DNA of 34,659 nt from an uncultured Bacillota bacterium. Lineage in GTDB: Bacteria > Bacillota > Dehalobacteriia > UBA4068. The stretch is from assembly GCA_934271085.1 (NCBI GenBank), contig CAKQQU010000014.1, forward strand, positions 1 through 34,659. Reading direction: 5' to 3'. This document shows, piece by piece, positions 15,437-23,265 of the stretch. Every line of letters begins with the position of its first letter. The first letter of the stretch is position 1. The notes under the pieces were generated by a model. That model made no database searches. It was not told the origin of the DNA and saw only the letters and a program-made list of their open reading frames with translations. A program made the position numbers and the translations under genes.

Positions 15437-16252
15437 ATGTTTAAAAAGATCATGAGTTCGCGCTACGGCCTGCTGATCCTGATGGTGATTACTGTTATCA
15501 TCTTCATGGCTGTAGTTATGGATATGATGCCCGCTAATGTGATGCGGGGCGAGGACGCTCCGGTTCAAGAAGATATTACTGTTTATATTGCAGCAGGTCC
15601 CCAGGATAGCGCTGATTATCAGCTGGCGGAAAAGATAGCCAAAAGCATCAATGATGAAGGTATCGATTCCCAGGCTGTGGTATCTGGCAGTTATGCGGAA
15701 AATATGAAAAAAATAATTGACGGAGAGGCTCCCATGGCTATTGTTCTGAATAGCTCCCTTGGGGCTAATGCCGACGCCGCCAGTGTTATTGCCCAGTTGG
15801 GTCAGGTTTATGTGCAGGCATTTGCCACAGACGGCAGCAGTTCCCTTGAGGAAGCGGCAGGTAAGAATATTGCCGTAGGCATTAAAGATTCCGCCGAAGC
15901 TGAAGCGGCATTAGCCGTATTGCAGCTTTACGGTATAGGGCCGGATGATTTTACCCCGGTATACGGAGATGCTGCCGCTGCCCTGAATAACGGGGAAGCG
16001 GAAATTGCCATTATCATTGGGGATCTGGGCAGCGCCGATATAGGCAGCGCTTCATTATTGGCTTTGGATAATACTGATCCGAATAATACCGTATTTAAAA
16101 AATCCGTTATCCCCGCCGGTACTTACGGTCAGGCCGATGATGTAGCCACTTTAAGTATTGACAAGGTTCTGGTGGCTACCTCCACTTATTCTGATGGCGC
16201 CTTTTCCATCCTGAAATCCATTCTCGATGAGGCTTTGCCGGAACTGCTGTAG
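15437..16252 (+). CDS. membrane-anchored TAXI/NMT1-like solute-binding domain protein
   Basis: 271 residues. Residues 10-31 form one transmembrane helix or uncleaved signal anchor (LLILMVITVIIFMAVVM); no lipobox is seen. The remaining domain resembles periplasmic binding proteins of the TAXI (TRAP-associated) group: VYIAAGPQDSADYQLAEKIAKSIN near the start, then GEAPMAIVLN, GKNIAVGIKDSAEAEAAL and GEAEIAIIIGDLG. It is shorter than a normal TAXI protein (about 320) and very Ala/Asp-rich. No TRAP or ABC permease is adjacent, so it may be a sensor or an orphan binding protein. It stands alone between its own promoter and a bidirectional terminator. The fold call rests on pattern resemblance and needs a profile search. 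Confidence 0.5.
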   Translation: MFKKIMSSRYGLLILMVITVIIFMAVVMDMMPANVMRGEDAPVQEDITVYIAAGPQDSADYQLAEKIAKSINDEGIDSQAVVSGSYAENMKKIIDGEAPMAIVLNSSLGANADAASVIAQLGQVYVQAFATDGSSSLEEAAGKNIAVGIKDSAEAEAALAVLQLYGIGPDDFTPVYGDAAAALNNGEAEIAIIIGDLGSADIGSASLLALDNTDPNNTVFKKSVIPAGTYGQADDVATLSIDKVLVATSTYSDGAFSILKSILDEALPELL

Positions 16253-16279
16253 CTTTGGCCCTAAGATGTATAACCGGAC

Positions 16280-16307
16280 TTGCTGCTCCGGATGAATACT
16301 GTATAAT
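16280..16307 (+). promoter_or_regulatory. promoter-like element just before a terminator
   Basis: TTGCTG (16280-16285), 16 bases, TATAAT (16302-16307). A start point would fall at the base of the terminator hairpin, so its activity is doubtful. Confidence 0.25.
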
Positions 16308-16341
16308 AAAAAGACGTGCGCCTGGGTGCGCGTCTTTTTTT
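16308..16341. terminator. bidirectional terminator between the TAXI-like and SGNH genes
   Basis: GACGTGCGC (16313-16321) pairs with GTGCGCGTC (16325-16333; two wobble pairs), loop CTGG after trimming. It is flanked by an A-run on the left and seven Ts on the right, so it can work on both strands. Confidence 0.8.
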
Positions 16342-16545
16342 CGGAAGATTTAAGGCAAAACCTTAGATTCTCCAAGGAGGTAAACCTGAATATAAGCAGT
16401 GAAATCAATATGCTTTTTTTAAGCAGAATCAGCTTTTTTTGTTCGACCGGCTATGGGAAAAAGTCTGCCCCCGGTAGCTTTGGCTATGGGTTTAAAAAGG
16501 TATTTATTGTTTACCGTAAAAGTAAAAGGTCATGGATATCACCTG
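16342..16545. other. intergenic stretch with orphan ribosome-site motif and T-runs
   Basis: A perfect AAGGAGG at 16374-16380 is not followed by a properly spaced ATG, GTG or TTG. Downstream are two seven-base T-runs (16414-16420, 16434-16440) around a weak AAGC/GCTT hairpin. A frame that stays open here continues antisense into the SGNH gene, and I do not count it as a gene. Confidence 0.3.
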
Positions 16546-17562
16546 CTATTGCGCTGCTTCGCTGGCAGCTATCAGCTTCTGCAGATAAGCAGATCTTTCC
16601 TGCCATAATTGATCATCAGCATAGGGCTCGGATGCTTTTATGCCCATATCCGCCAGTTTATCTGCCAGATAGCGGGAATTTTTAACTGCCCCCCGATAGT
16701 TAAAGTGGAGTATATCACAAAAATCAGAATCAGGATCAATATTCAAAAGATCAATATCTTGGCTGCAGTTTAACATTTCTCCGCCCCAGGGTGTAAGATC
16801 AGCGGTTAGTTTTTGCCAGTAACTATCCTCAAAGTAAGCGTAACTGGCGGTGGAATAGAATATACAGCGGCAATTATGGCTTGCACACAGTTGGGCTATT
16901 TTTTGCAGCCAGGAGATATTGGCGGCATATTCTTCATCAGTTTGCCTGATGCTGTAATGGCGTATTTCCTTTTGGGGTACGCATTTATCAAGATAATTGT
17001 ATCCTGCCAGCATATCCCTGTCATATCCGTTCAGCCCCAGACGAAAATCATCGGCAGTCAACTGATTCCAGCGGTCATGATAGTTGTAAAGGGGGAACAG
17101 CAGCCCCAGACGCTGATCAGGGGGCGCGGCGCCGAAGGTAGCTTTGATGCGGGTAAGATCATAGGGCATATAGCCGATATTAACTTTGACGCTGTCCTGC
17201 CCGTCTGTGCTGTCATAGCGTACGGAACTCAATTCCACCATGACGGCGGAAGGGCTTTGGGTGCGGAACATTTCTTCCACATAGTAATAGGTGGTGGCCA
17301 CCGTCTGCTCCGGACCTGCCATTACATAGGTGCTGAAACCGCTTTCTTCCCAGATAACAGAGGGTATAACATTGCAGTATGCCAGGGAGCTGCCAAAGAA
17401 CACCACATCCATACTGTTTGCTTCCTCCGCGGTAAAAGCGCCCCAGTTAGCTCCCAGCTCATAGCGTTTGGGCATAAGGATATTGGAGGCGCAGACTATA
17501 AATAACAGCAGCGCCAGCAAAAATACTGATATGGGCAATATGATTTTCTTTTTCCCCTGCAT
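16546..17562 (-). CDS. SGNH/AlgJ-like protein partnered with MBOAT acyltransferase
   Basis: 338 residues, minus strand. One N-terminal membrane anchor (residues 6-27) is followed by an extracytoplasmic domain with SGNH-hydrolase blocks: VVFFGSSLAY (block I, G57-S58-S59) and a C-terminal D283-x2-H286 pair in CDILHFNYRGA. Proteins of this type (AlgJ/AlgX, DltD-like, PatB-like) work with MBOAT proteins to place or remove acyl groups, usually acetyl, on secreted glycans. The gene starts 21 bases after the MBOAT stop, with CAGGAG five bases before its ATG, so it is second in a two-gene operon. The substrate is not shown by sequence; the neighbouring polysaccharide is the obvious candidate. Confidence 0.75.
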   Translation of the reverse strand: MQGKKKIILPISVFLLALLLFIVCASNILMPKRYELGANWGAFTAEEANSMDVVFFGSSLAYCNVIPSVIWEESGFSTYVMAGPEQTVATTYYYVEEMFRTQSPSAVMVELSSVRYDSTDGQDSVKVNIGYMPYDLTRIKATFGAAPPDQRLGLLFPLYNYHDRWNQLTADDFRLGLNGYDRDMLAGYNYLDKCVPQKEIRHYSIRQTDEEYAANISWLQKIAQLCASHNCRCIFYSTASYAYFEDSYWQKLTADLTPWGGEMLNCSQDIDLLNIDPDSDFCDILHFNYRGAVKNSRYLADKLADMGIKASEPYADDQLWQERSAYLQKLIAASEAAQ

Positions 17563-17583
17563 TTTTTCTCCTGTAAGTTTAGG

Positions 17584-19041
17584 TTAAAACTGGAAATAAA
17601 CAAAATCCTGAGGATCATAGCCTGTGCCGTAGGATCCGAAAATGAGAATAGCTGCTATCAGTATCAGCCAAACCAGGCAGCTCAGCCAGATATTGCTTTC
17701 GATCTTTTTCTCCAGATCTATTCTAGGTTGGAGAAAATCCACTGTCAGCAGCAGGACAAGGCTTATCAGCAGCATTTTAAGATTGGCTGCGTCAAGGCCC
17801 AGCGCTGTCAGGCTGAAGCTTTGTCCCAAGCCGCTGGGCATTATGCCCAGGATGGAGCCTATAATATTGACCGCGTCGCCGATGCTTTCCGCCCTGAAGA
17901 ATACCCAGGCCAGGCAGACCAGGGCAAAAGTGAACAGATAACGCCAGATGGTCAGCGGCCAGCCTTCCCCTATATGCAGCGCCCGGCGGATATTATCCCG
18001 CAGGGGGGCGGTGATAAGCCCTGCTATCTGATAGATACCGTTGAGCAGTCCCCAGATAATATAGGTGAGGGCAGCCCCGTGCCACAGGCCGCTCACCGTA
18101 AACACTATAAGCACATTAAGGTAGCGGCGAGAGCTGGAGCAGCGGCTCCCGCCCAGAGGAAAATACAGATAATCCCTAAACCAGGTGGTCAGGGAAATAT
18201 GCCATTTGCGCCAGAAGCTTTGGATAGAGGTGGCAAAATAGGGTGAATCAAAATTACGCATCAGGCGGAATCCCAGCATCATAGCTGAACCCCGGGCAAT
18301 ATCCGAGTATGCTGAAAAATCGCAGTATATTTGAAAGGCAAAAGCTACCGTGGCACAGATAAGCTGGGCCGGCAGATAATTTTCCGGTGCAGCATATACC
18401 GTATTTACCATCACTGCCAACTGGTCTGCAATAACTATTTTTTTAAACAGTCCCCATAAAACAGGCAGCAGGCCGCTGCGTATATTACTTTCGGAAAAAC
18501 GATGTACTTCCCTGAACTGGGGCAACAGATTAACAGAGCGTTCTATCGGGCCCGCTACCAGCTGGGGAAAGAAGGAAACGAACAGGGCGTAAATAATGAA
18601 ATTGCGTTCGGCAGGCAATTTGCCCCGATATACGTCTATGGTATAGCCCAGCGCCTGAAAGGTGTAGAAAGAAATTCCCACCGGCAAAAGCACATTAAGG
18701 CCGGGAGAGGTAAAATCCAACCCCACACGGCCCAACAGGCTGCCTATAATATCGGCGGCAAAATTAAAGTATTTGAAAAAGAAAAGGATAGAAAGATTGA
18801 TGATAAGGCTCAGGGCCACCCAGGCCTTTTTATGCTGGGGAAAAGATTCCAGCAGCCTTCCGCAGAAATATGTTACTATGGTGGAAGTCAGGATAAGCAG
18901 GGCGTAAAGAGGCTCCCAGCACATATAAAAATAGTAGCTGGCAGCCAGCAGCAGATAATTGCGGCAGCGCAGCGGCAACAGGAAATATAATATGATAACG
19001 GTGGGTAAAAACACCAGATATTGCAGGGAATTAAAGTTCAA
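17584..19041 (-). CDS. MBOAT-family membrane O-acyltransferase (AlgI/DltB-like)
   Basis: 485 residues, minus strand, about ten membrane segments. It moves an acyl group (commonly acetyl) across the membrane onto a secreted polymer. Family features: N-terminal FNSLQYLVFLP, PQLVAGPIER near residue 160, YSDIARGSAMMLGF (245-258), FWRKWHISLTTWFRDYLYFPLGGSR (H281) split around the active region, and the invariant SGLWHGA with H321. The start is the TTG at 19041: GGGAGGT (complement of 19048-19054) lies six bases upstream, and the product then begins MNFNSLQ, as in AlgI homologues. Farther upstream the frame stays open to an ATG at 19098, but that start lacks a ribosome site. It is the first gene of the pair with 16546-17562. 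Confidence 0.88.
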   Translation of the reverse strand: MNFNSLQYLVFLPTVIILYFLLPLRCRNYLLLAASYYFYMCWEPLYALLILTSTIVTYFCGRLLESFPQHKKAWVALSLIINLSILFFFKYFNFAADIIGSLLGRVGLDFTSPGLNVLLPVGISFYTFQALGYTIDVYRGKLPAERNFIIYALFVSFFPQLVAGPIERSVNLLPQFREVHRFSESNIRSGLLPVLWGLFKKIVIADQLAVMVNTVYAAPENYLPAQLICATVAFAFQIYCDFSAYSDIARGSAMMLGFRLMRNFDSPYFATSIQSFWRKWHISLTTWFRDYLYFPLGGSRCSSSRRYLNVLIVFTVSGLWHGAALTYIIWGLLNGIYQIAGLITAPLRDNIRRALHIGEGWPLTIWRYLFTFALVCLAWVFFRAESIGDAVNIIGSILGIMPSGLGQSFSLTALGLDAANLKMLLISLVLLLTVDFLQPRIDLEKKIESNIWLSCLVWLILIAAILIFGSYGTGYDPQDFVYFQF

Positions 19042-19069
19042 GGCAAAACCTCCCACATATTTCGGAAAC

Positions 19070-19098
19070 AGTATATCACAGAAAACCCCAGGATGCAA
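19070..19098 (-). promoter_or_regulatory. promoter of the MBOAT-SGNH operon
   Basis: Minus strand: TTGCAT (19098-19093), 17 bases, TATACT (19075-19070), 28 bases before the TTG start at 19041. It supports the short start rather than ATG 19098. Confidence 0.6.
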
Positions 19099-19152
19099 AA
19101 GCAGGGGATACGGCAGCCGGGTTTTCGGAAAAAAAGGTGAAAAACAAGGATT

Positions 19153-19179
19153 TTGCTTTGATTTACCTGAAAATATAAA
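19153..19179 (+). promoter_or_regulatory. possible promoter for the YibE/F gene
   Basis: TTGCTT (19153-19158) and TATAAA (19174-19179) with a short 15-base spacer; a shift of one base gives 16. Weak support. Confidence 0.3.
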
Positions 19180-19208
19180 AACAGTCGGTAAACGGAGGCA
19201 TAATACAT

Positions 19209-20357
19209 ATGGTAAAAAGAAAAAAAGAAAAAGACCCTCGCCTTAAAAAGATAATAATCTACGCAGCTACGATTATCCTTTCCATTGTTTACCTGGTGGT
19301 GGGCCGCAATATAGCCATGAATGGTTTTCCCCAGCTGGAAAGCTATGGCAATAACCCGATGCAGGTAAAAATTACGGAAATAGTATCGGATAATCATTCT
19401 GCCGAAGACCGTATCATCATTTTTAAAGCCCGGGTTATCAAGGGTGAGATGAAAGGCGAGACCATTACCTGTAATCAGGAGATAGATTATAATTATTATC
19501 CGGTGCAGGAACCGGTGGCTAAGGGCGACCGGGTTTTGGTTTTTGCCAATACATATACCGAGGGTATAGATTGGACCATGCTGGAATATGTGCGCAGTGA
19601 TAAGATTATCTGGCTGGCGGCTGCCTTTTTCCTGGCTATTCTCATATTCGGCAAGATTAAGGGCGTCAATACCCTGATAGCCCTGGCTTTTACCTGCCTG
19701 GCTGTATTCGCCGTTTTCGTACCTTCCATACTTTCCGGGCAGAATATTTATATCTGGGCAATAGTTACCTGCGTATATACTATAGTCATGACTATGCTGG
19801 TGATAAACGGCGCCAGTAAAAAGAGTTTTGCCGCAGGCATGGGCTGCTTTTTCGGGGTGCTTATGGCAGGGCTGCTTACTATTTTGATGAATGAGCTTAT
19901 GTCCATGACAGGCATGCTTAATGAAGACTCCCTTTTTCTTAATATGGCTCAAAGCGAGCATCACATAGACCTGCTGGGTATTATTTTTGCCTCTATCACC
20001 ATAGGAGCCATGGGCGCGGTAATGGATGTTGCCATGGATATTTCCTCAGCCCTGAGCGAGCTGAGAAACAATATGCCTGATATAGACGGCAGGCAGCTTA
20101 TCAGATCCGGTTTCAATATCGGCCGCGATGTTATGGGGACTATGGCAAATACACTGGTGCTGGCCTATATAGGCAGTTCGCTGACAACTACGCTGCTGCT
20201 GGTGTCGTATAATTATACCATGATCGAACTGATGAATATGGAGCTTATTGTCTTTGAATTGCTGCAGGCATTGGCAGGCAGTATCGGTATTATGCTGGCC
20301 ATACCCCTGACTTCTCTGATCTGCGCCGCAATTTATCCTAAAAGAAGTGCAAAATAA
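19209..20357 (+). CDS. YibE/F family membrane protein
   Basis: 382 residues. After a basic N-terminus (KRKKEKDPRLKK) and a first helix (residues 15-31), an extracytoplasmic domain of about 100 residues follows. Then come seven or so membrane helices. The YibE/F signature is clear: FASITIGAMGAVMDVAMDISSAL and, near the end, MGTMANTLVLAYIGSSL. Function is unknown for the family; transport has been suggested because of the multi-helix layout. The start ATG 19209 has GGAGG at 19194-19198. It lies head to tail with gcvT, 74 bases apart, and its stop codon is inside the loop of an inverted repeat (20345-20368). Its relation to glycine metabolism is unclear. Confidence 0.85.
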   Translation: MVKRKKEKDPRLKKIIIYAATIILSIVYLVVGRNIAMNGFPQLESYGNNPMQVKITEIVSDNHSAEDRIIIFKARVIKGEMKGETITCNQEIDYNYYPVQEPVAKGDRVLVFANTYTEGIDWTMLEYVRSDKIIWLAAAFFLAILIFGKIKGVNTLIALAFTCLAVFAVFVPSILSGQNIYIWAIVTCVYTIVMTMLVINGASKKSFAAGMGCFFGVLMAGLLTILMNELMSMTGMLNEDSLFLNMAQSEHHIDLLGIIFASITIGAMGAVMDVAMDISSALSELRNNMPDIDGRQLIRSGFNIGRDVMGTMANTLVLAYIGSSLTTTLLLVSYNYTMIELMNMELIVFELLQALAGSIGIMLAIPLTSLICAAIYPKRSAK

Positions 20358-20369
20358 TCTTTGCACTTC
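20344..20369 (+). repeat. inverted repeat spanning the YibE/F stop and the gcvT promoter
   Basis: GAAGTGCAAA (20344-20353) and TTTGCACTTC (20360-20369) form a perfect 10-bp palindrome with a 6-base loop that contains the stop codon. No T-run follows, so it is a poor terminator; it could be an operator for the gcv promoter. Confidence 0.6.
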
Positions 20370-20388
20370 CGGGATTTCATAGTATTAT
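20361..20388 (+). promoter_or_regulatory. candidate promoter of the glycine cleavage operon
   Basis: TTGCAC (20361-20366), 16 bases, TATTAT (20383-20388). The -35 lies inside the right arm of the inverted repeat at 20344-20369, so a protein bound there would block it. No glycine riboswitch fits in the 74-base gap. Confidence 0.45.
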
Positions 20389-20431
20389 AGTATCATATTT
20401 GTTTTTTACTCTTATCTGAAAGGGGTATTCC

Positions 20432-21505
20432 ATGGAATTAAAAACTCCGTTATACCAGTGCCATCTGGACGCGGGTGGCAAGATCGTTCCCTTTGCCGGA
20501 TATCTGCTGCCGGTACAGTATCCTACCGGGGTGATAGCCGAGCATATGGCAGTACGGGAAAAATGCGGCCTGTTCGATGTTTCCCATATGGGCGAGGTGA
20601 TTTTTGAAGGTCCCGACGCTTTGGCCAATATCAACCGTATTTTTACCAACGATTACAGCAATATGGAATCCGGAAGAGTGCGCTATGGCCTGATGTGCTA
20701 TGAAGACGGCGGCGTGGTGGATGATCTGCTGGTCTATAAAATGGCCGATGACAAATATTTTGTGGTGGTGAATGCCGGCAACCGGCTCAAAGATGCGGCT
20801 TGGATAAAGGAGCATCTTACCGGCAATGTACGGTTCAGCGATATTTCAGACAATATAGCTCAGTTAGCTCTGCAAGGCCCTGCCAGCCGTGATATTTTGG
20901 CCAGGGTCACTGAGGATATACCGGAAAAATACTACAGCTTTATCAATGACGCCAAGATAGGCGGTATCCCCGCCATTATCTCTCAGACCGGCTATACCGG
21001 TTCTGCAGGCTATGAGATATATGTTGCTGCAGCGGATGGAGAAAAGCTGTGGGATATGCTGCTTGTTGCCGGTGAGGATGAAGGATTGATCCCCTGCGGG
21101 CTGGGCGCCAGGGATACCCTGCGCCTGGAAGCCGCCATGCCCCTTTACGGCCATGAGATGGATGAGACAGTCACTCCTCTGGAGGCCGGATTGGGTTTTG
21201 GAGTCAAACTGAACAAGGATTTTATCGGCCGGGATGCCTTGGTAGCTGCCGGTGAACCAAAAAGAGAGCGTATAGGCCTGAAAGTAACCGGCAGGGGCAT
21301 TATCCGCGAGCATCAGGATATTTACAGAAACGGCAAGCTGATCGGACACAGTACCTCCGGTACTCATTGTCCTTATCTGGGTGGGGCTTATGCCATGGCT
21401 CTGGTGGACAAGGGCGCTGTGCGTTTGGGAGATACGGTGGAAGCTGATGTCCGGGGGCGCCGGGTATCTGCGGAAGTTATTGCCCTGCCTTTTTATAAAA
21501 GATAA
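20432..21505 (+). CDS. gcvT: aminomethyltransferase, glycine cleavage system T protein
   Basis: 357 residues, the usual GcvT length. It takes the aminomethyl group from the lipoyl arm of GcvH, releases ammonia and passes the one-carbon unit to tetrahydrofolate. Conserved features: FAGYLLPVQYPTGVIAEHMAVRE at the N-terminus, GLFDVSHMGEV, the folate-site region GYTGSAGYEI and the C-terminal IGHSTSGTHCPYLGGAYAMALV. The last is close to the usual SGTxSPxLxxxIGMA pattern, with Cys-Pro where Ser-Pro is common. ATG 20432 follows GAAAGGGG. First gene of the operon with gcvH, gcvPA, gcvPB, lplA and lpd; 64 very AT-rich bases separate it from gcvH. Confidence 0.95.
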   Translation: MELKTPLYQCHLDAGGKIVPFAGYLLPVQYPTGVIAEHMAVREKCGLFDVSHMGEVIFEGPDALANINRIFTNDYSNMESGRVRYGLMCYEDGGVVDDLLVYKMADDKYFVVVNAGNRLKDAAWIKEHLTGNVRFSDISDNIAQLALQGPASRDILARVTEDIPEKYYSFINDAKIGGIPAIISQTGYTGSAGYEIYVAAADGEKLWDMLLVAGEDEGLIPCGLGARDTLRLEAAMPLYGHEMDETVTPLEAGLGFGVKLNKDFIGRDALVAAGEPKRERIGLKVTGRGIIREHQDIYRNGKLIGHSTSGTHCPYLGGAYAMALVDKGAVRLGDTVEADVRGRRVSAEVIALPFYKR

Positions 21506-21569
21506 AAATTTGTTTTTATATAATTTTATTTAATATTTTCAAAACCCCAAAATTAAGGAGGACCTTTTA

Positions 21570-21950
21570 ATGAATATCCCTGTTAATCTGAAATATGCGG
21601 CTTCTCACGAATGGGTAGAGTATATCGGCGACAGTAAGGTAAGGGTAGGTATCAGCGATTATGCCCAGAATGCCATGGGCGATCTGGTATTTATCAACAT
21701 GCCTCAGGTAGGAGATGCGGTCATTGCCGGAGAGCCTCTTTGCGATGTGGAGTCCGTAAAAGCTGTGGAAGACGTTTATTGCCCGGTCAGCGGCCAGATA
21801 ACTGCTGTTAATGAAGAGCTTATGGATCATCCCGAACTGATCAACGAGCAGCCCTATGACGCCTGGATAGCCGAGATAAGCGGCGTTACCGATGATGACG
21901 AGTTGCTGGACGCTGCTGCCTATCAGACTGTGTGCGAAGAGGAGGAATAA
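21570..21950 (+). CDS. gcvH: glycine cleavage system H protein (lipoyl carrier)
   Basis: 126 residues, full length. It carries the aminomethyl group from the P protein to the T protein on a lipoylated lysine. The attachment site is K64 in ESVKAVEDVYCPVSG; HEWVEY near residue 13 and GDLVFINMPQVGD also match the family. The C-terminus ends in an acidic run (CEEEE). Ribosome site AAGGAGG at 21555-21561, ATG 21570. The stop is one base before gcvPA's ATG. K64 is the presumed target of the lipoate ligase encoded three genes downstream. Confidence 0.96.
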   Translation: MNIPVNLKYAASHEWVEYIGDSKVRVGISDYAQNAMGDLVFINMPQVGDAVIAGEPLCDVESVKAVEDVYCPVSGQITAVNEELMDHPELINEQPYDAWIAEISGVTDDDELLDAAAYQTVCEEEE

Positions 21951-21951
21951 A

Positions 21952-23265
21952 ATGGGCTCCTATATACCCGTAAGCGATGCTGAACGCCGGGCTATGCTGG
22001 ATGCCATTGGCGCAGTTACTGTGGACGAGCTTTTTGAGGCCATCCCCCCGCAGATGCGGGTAGATAAGCTGGATCTGCCCGACGGCTGCTCCGAGCTGGA
22101 GACCCGCCGTTTTATGGAAGGCATTGCCCGGGAGAATCACTGCTTTGGCTCCATCTTCCGCGGCGCGGGGGCCTACTGGCATTATATCCCGGCCATAGTC
22201 AATTCTGTGGTAAATAAAGAAGAGTTTGTAACCGCCTATACTCCCTATCAGGCGGAAATATCCCAGGGCGTACTTCAGGCAATTTTTGAGTACCAGACCA
22301 TGATCGCCGATCTTACAGGTATGGATGTGGCCAATGCCTCTGTTTATGACGGCGCTGCCGCCGCTGCCGAAGCTACCAATATGTGCCGGGACCGTAAACG
22401 CAACAAGGCGCTGGTAGCTGCCGGTACTCATCCCATGGTCATCCAGACTATCCGTACCTATTGCTTTGGCAATAACAGCCAGGTGGAGATCATCCCCGCT
22501 AAGGATGGCAAATTGGACATGGCTGCGCTGGAAACGATGCTGGATGATACCGTATCCTGCGTTTATCTGCAGCAGCCCAATTATTTCGGTATCATTGAGG
22601 ATGCTGTTAATGTGGGGGGAAAGGCTCATGCAGCAGGCGCCAAATTTATTATGGGCGTTAACCCTATTGCCGCAGCCGTACTGCAAAGCGCCGGCGAATG
22701 CGGGGCGGATATCGCAGTAGGCGAGGGTCAGCCCCTGGGTATGCCCCTTTCCTTCGGCGGCCCTTATCTGGGTTTTATGGCTGCCAGTAGCAGTATGATG
22801 CGTAAGCTGCCCGGCCGTATAGTTGGTCAGACTGTGGATGTGGACGGCAAACGGGCCTTTGTATTGACCCTGCAGGCAAGAGAACAGCATATCCGCAGGG
22901 AAAAGGCCAGCTCCAATATTTGCTCTAACCAGAATCTCTGCGCGCTCACAGCGTCGGTTTATCTGGCTGCCATGGGCAATGAGGGCCTGCGGCAGGTGGC
23001 AGAAAACTGCTATGCCAATGCTCATTATCTGGCTGAAAAGCTGGCAGATATCGGCTTTAAACAGGCCTATGACGCCCATTTCTTCCATGAATTCGTTACC
23101 GAAAGCCCGCTGCCTGCCGATAAGGTTATGGCAGCTTTGGAATCCCATGATATTTTGGGCGGCCTGCCCCTGGCCGACGGCCGTATCCTCTGGTGCGCTA
23201 CGGAGATGAATGATAAAGAGCAGATAGACCGGCTTATAGATGTATTGCGGGAGGTGGCAAGATAA
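21952..23265 (+). CDS. gcvPA: glycine decarboxylase (P protein) subunit 1
   Basis: 437 residues, the N-terminal-half subunit of the two-subunit P protein. With GcvPB it decarboxylates glycine and loads the aminomethyl group on GcvH. Family text: YIPVSDAERRAML, FRGAGAYWHYIPAIVN, FVTAYTPYQAEISQG and YDGAAAAAEA. The C-terminal half reads SFGGPYLGFMA and LTLQAREQHIRREKASSNICSNQ (written over residues about 310-335). The start is ATG 21952 with GAGGAGGAA immediately upstream; an in-frame ATG at 21892 would overlap gcvH and has no site. The stop overlaps gcvPB's start by one base. This subunit is degenerate for PLP binding by nature; the lysine lies in GcvPB. Confidence 0.95.
   Translation: MGSYIPVSDAERRAMLDAIGAVTVDELFEAIPPQMRVDKLDLPDGCSELETRRFMEGIARENHCFGSIFRGAGAYWHYIPAIVNSVVNKEEFVTAYTPYQAEISQGVLQAIFEYQTMIADLTGMDVANASVYDGAAAAAEATNMCRDRKRNKALVAAGTHPMVIQTIRTYCFGNNSQVEIIPAKDGKLDMAALETMLDDTVSCVYLQQPNYFGIIEDAVNVGGKAHAAGAKFIMGVNPIAAAVLQSAGECGADIAVGEGQPLGMPLSFGGPYLGFMAASSSMMRKLPGRIVGQTVDVDGKRAFVLTLQAREQHIRREKASSNICSNQNLCALTASVYLAAMGNEGLRQVAENCYANAHYLAEKLADIGFKQAYDAHFFHEFVTESPLPADKVMAALESHDILGGLPLADGRILWCATEMNDKEQIDRLIDVLREVAR

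Noticed and set aside
16326..16685. Plus-strand open frame after the bidirectional terminator
   Set aside because: It starts inside the hairpin, its second half is antisense to the SGNH gene, and the AAGGAGG inside it has no spaced start codon.
19038..19964. Minus-strand open frame of about 308 codons opposite the YibE/F gene
   Set aside because: It overlaps the promoter region and the confident YibE/F gene. The product is a His/Tyr/Gln-rich low-sense sequence typical of shadow frames.
20358..20431. Glycine riboswitch upstream of gcvT
   Set aside because: The gap is only 74 bases and lacks the paired-aptamer structure; there is no room for it.
21886..23148. Long minus-strand open frame (about 420 codons) opposite gcvPA
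   Set aside because: It lies wholly antisense to a clear gcvPA gene, has no ribosome site or recognisable domain, and its composition is that of a reversed coding sequence.
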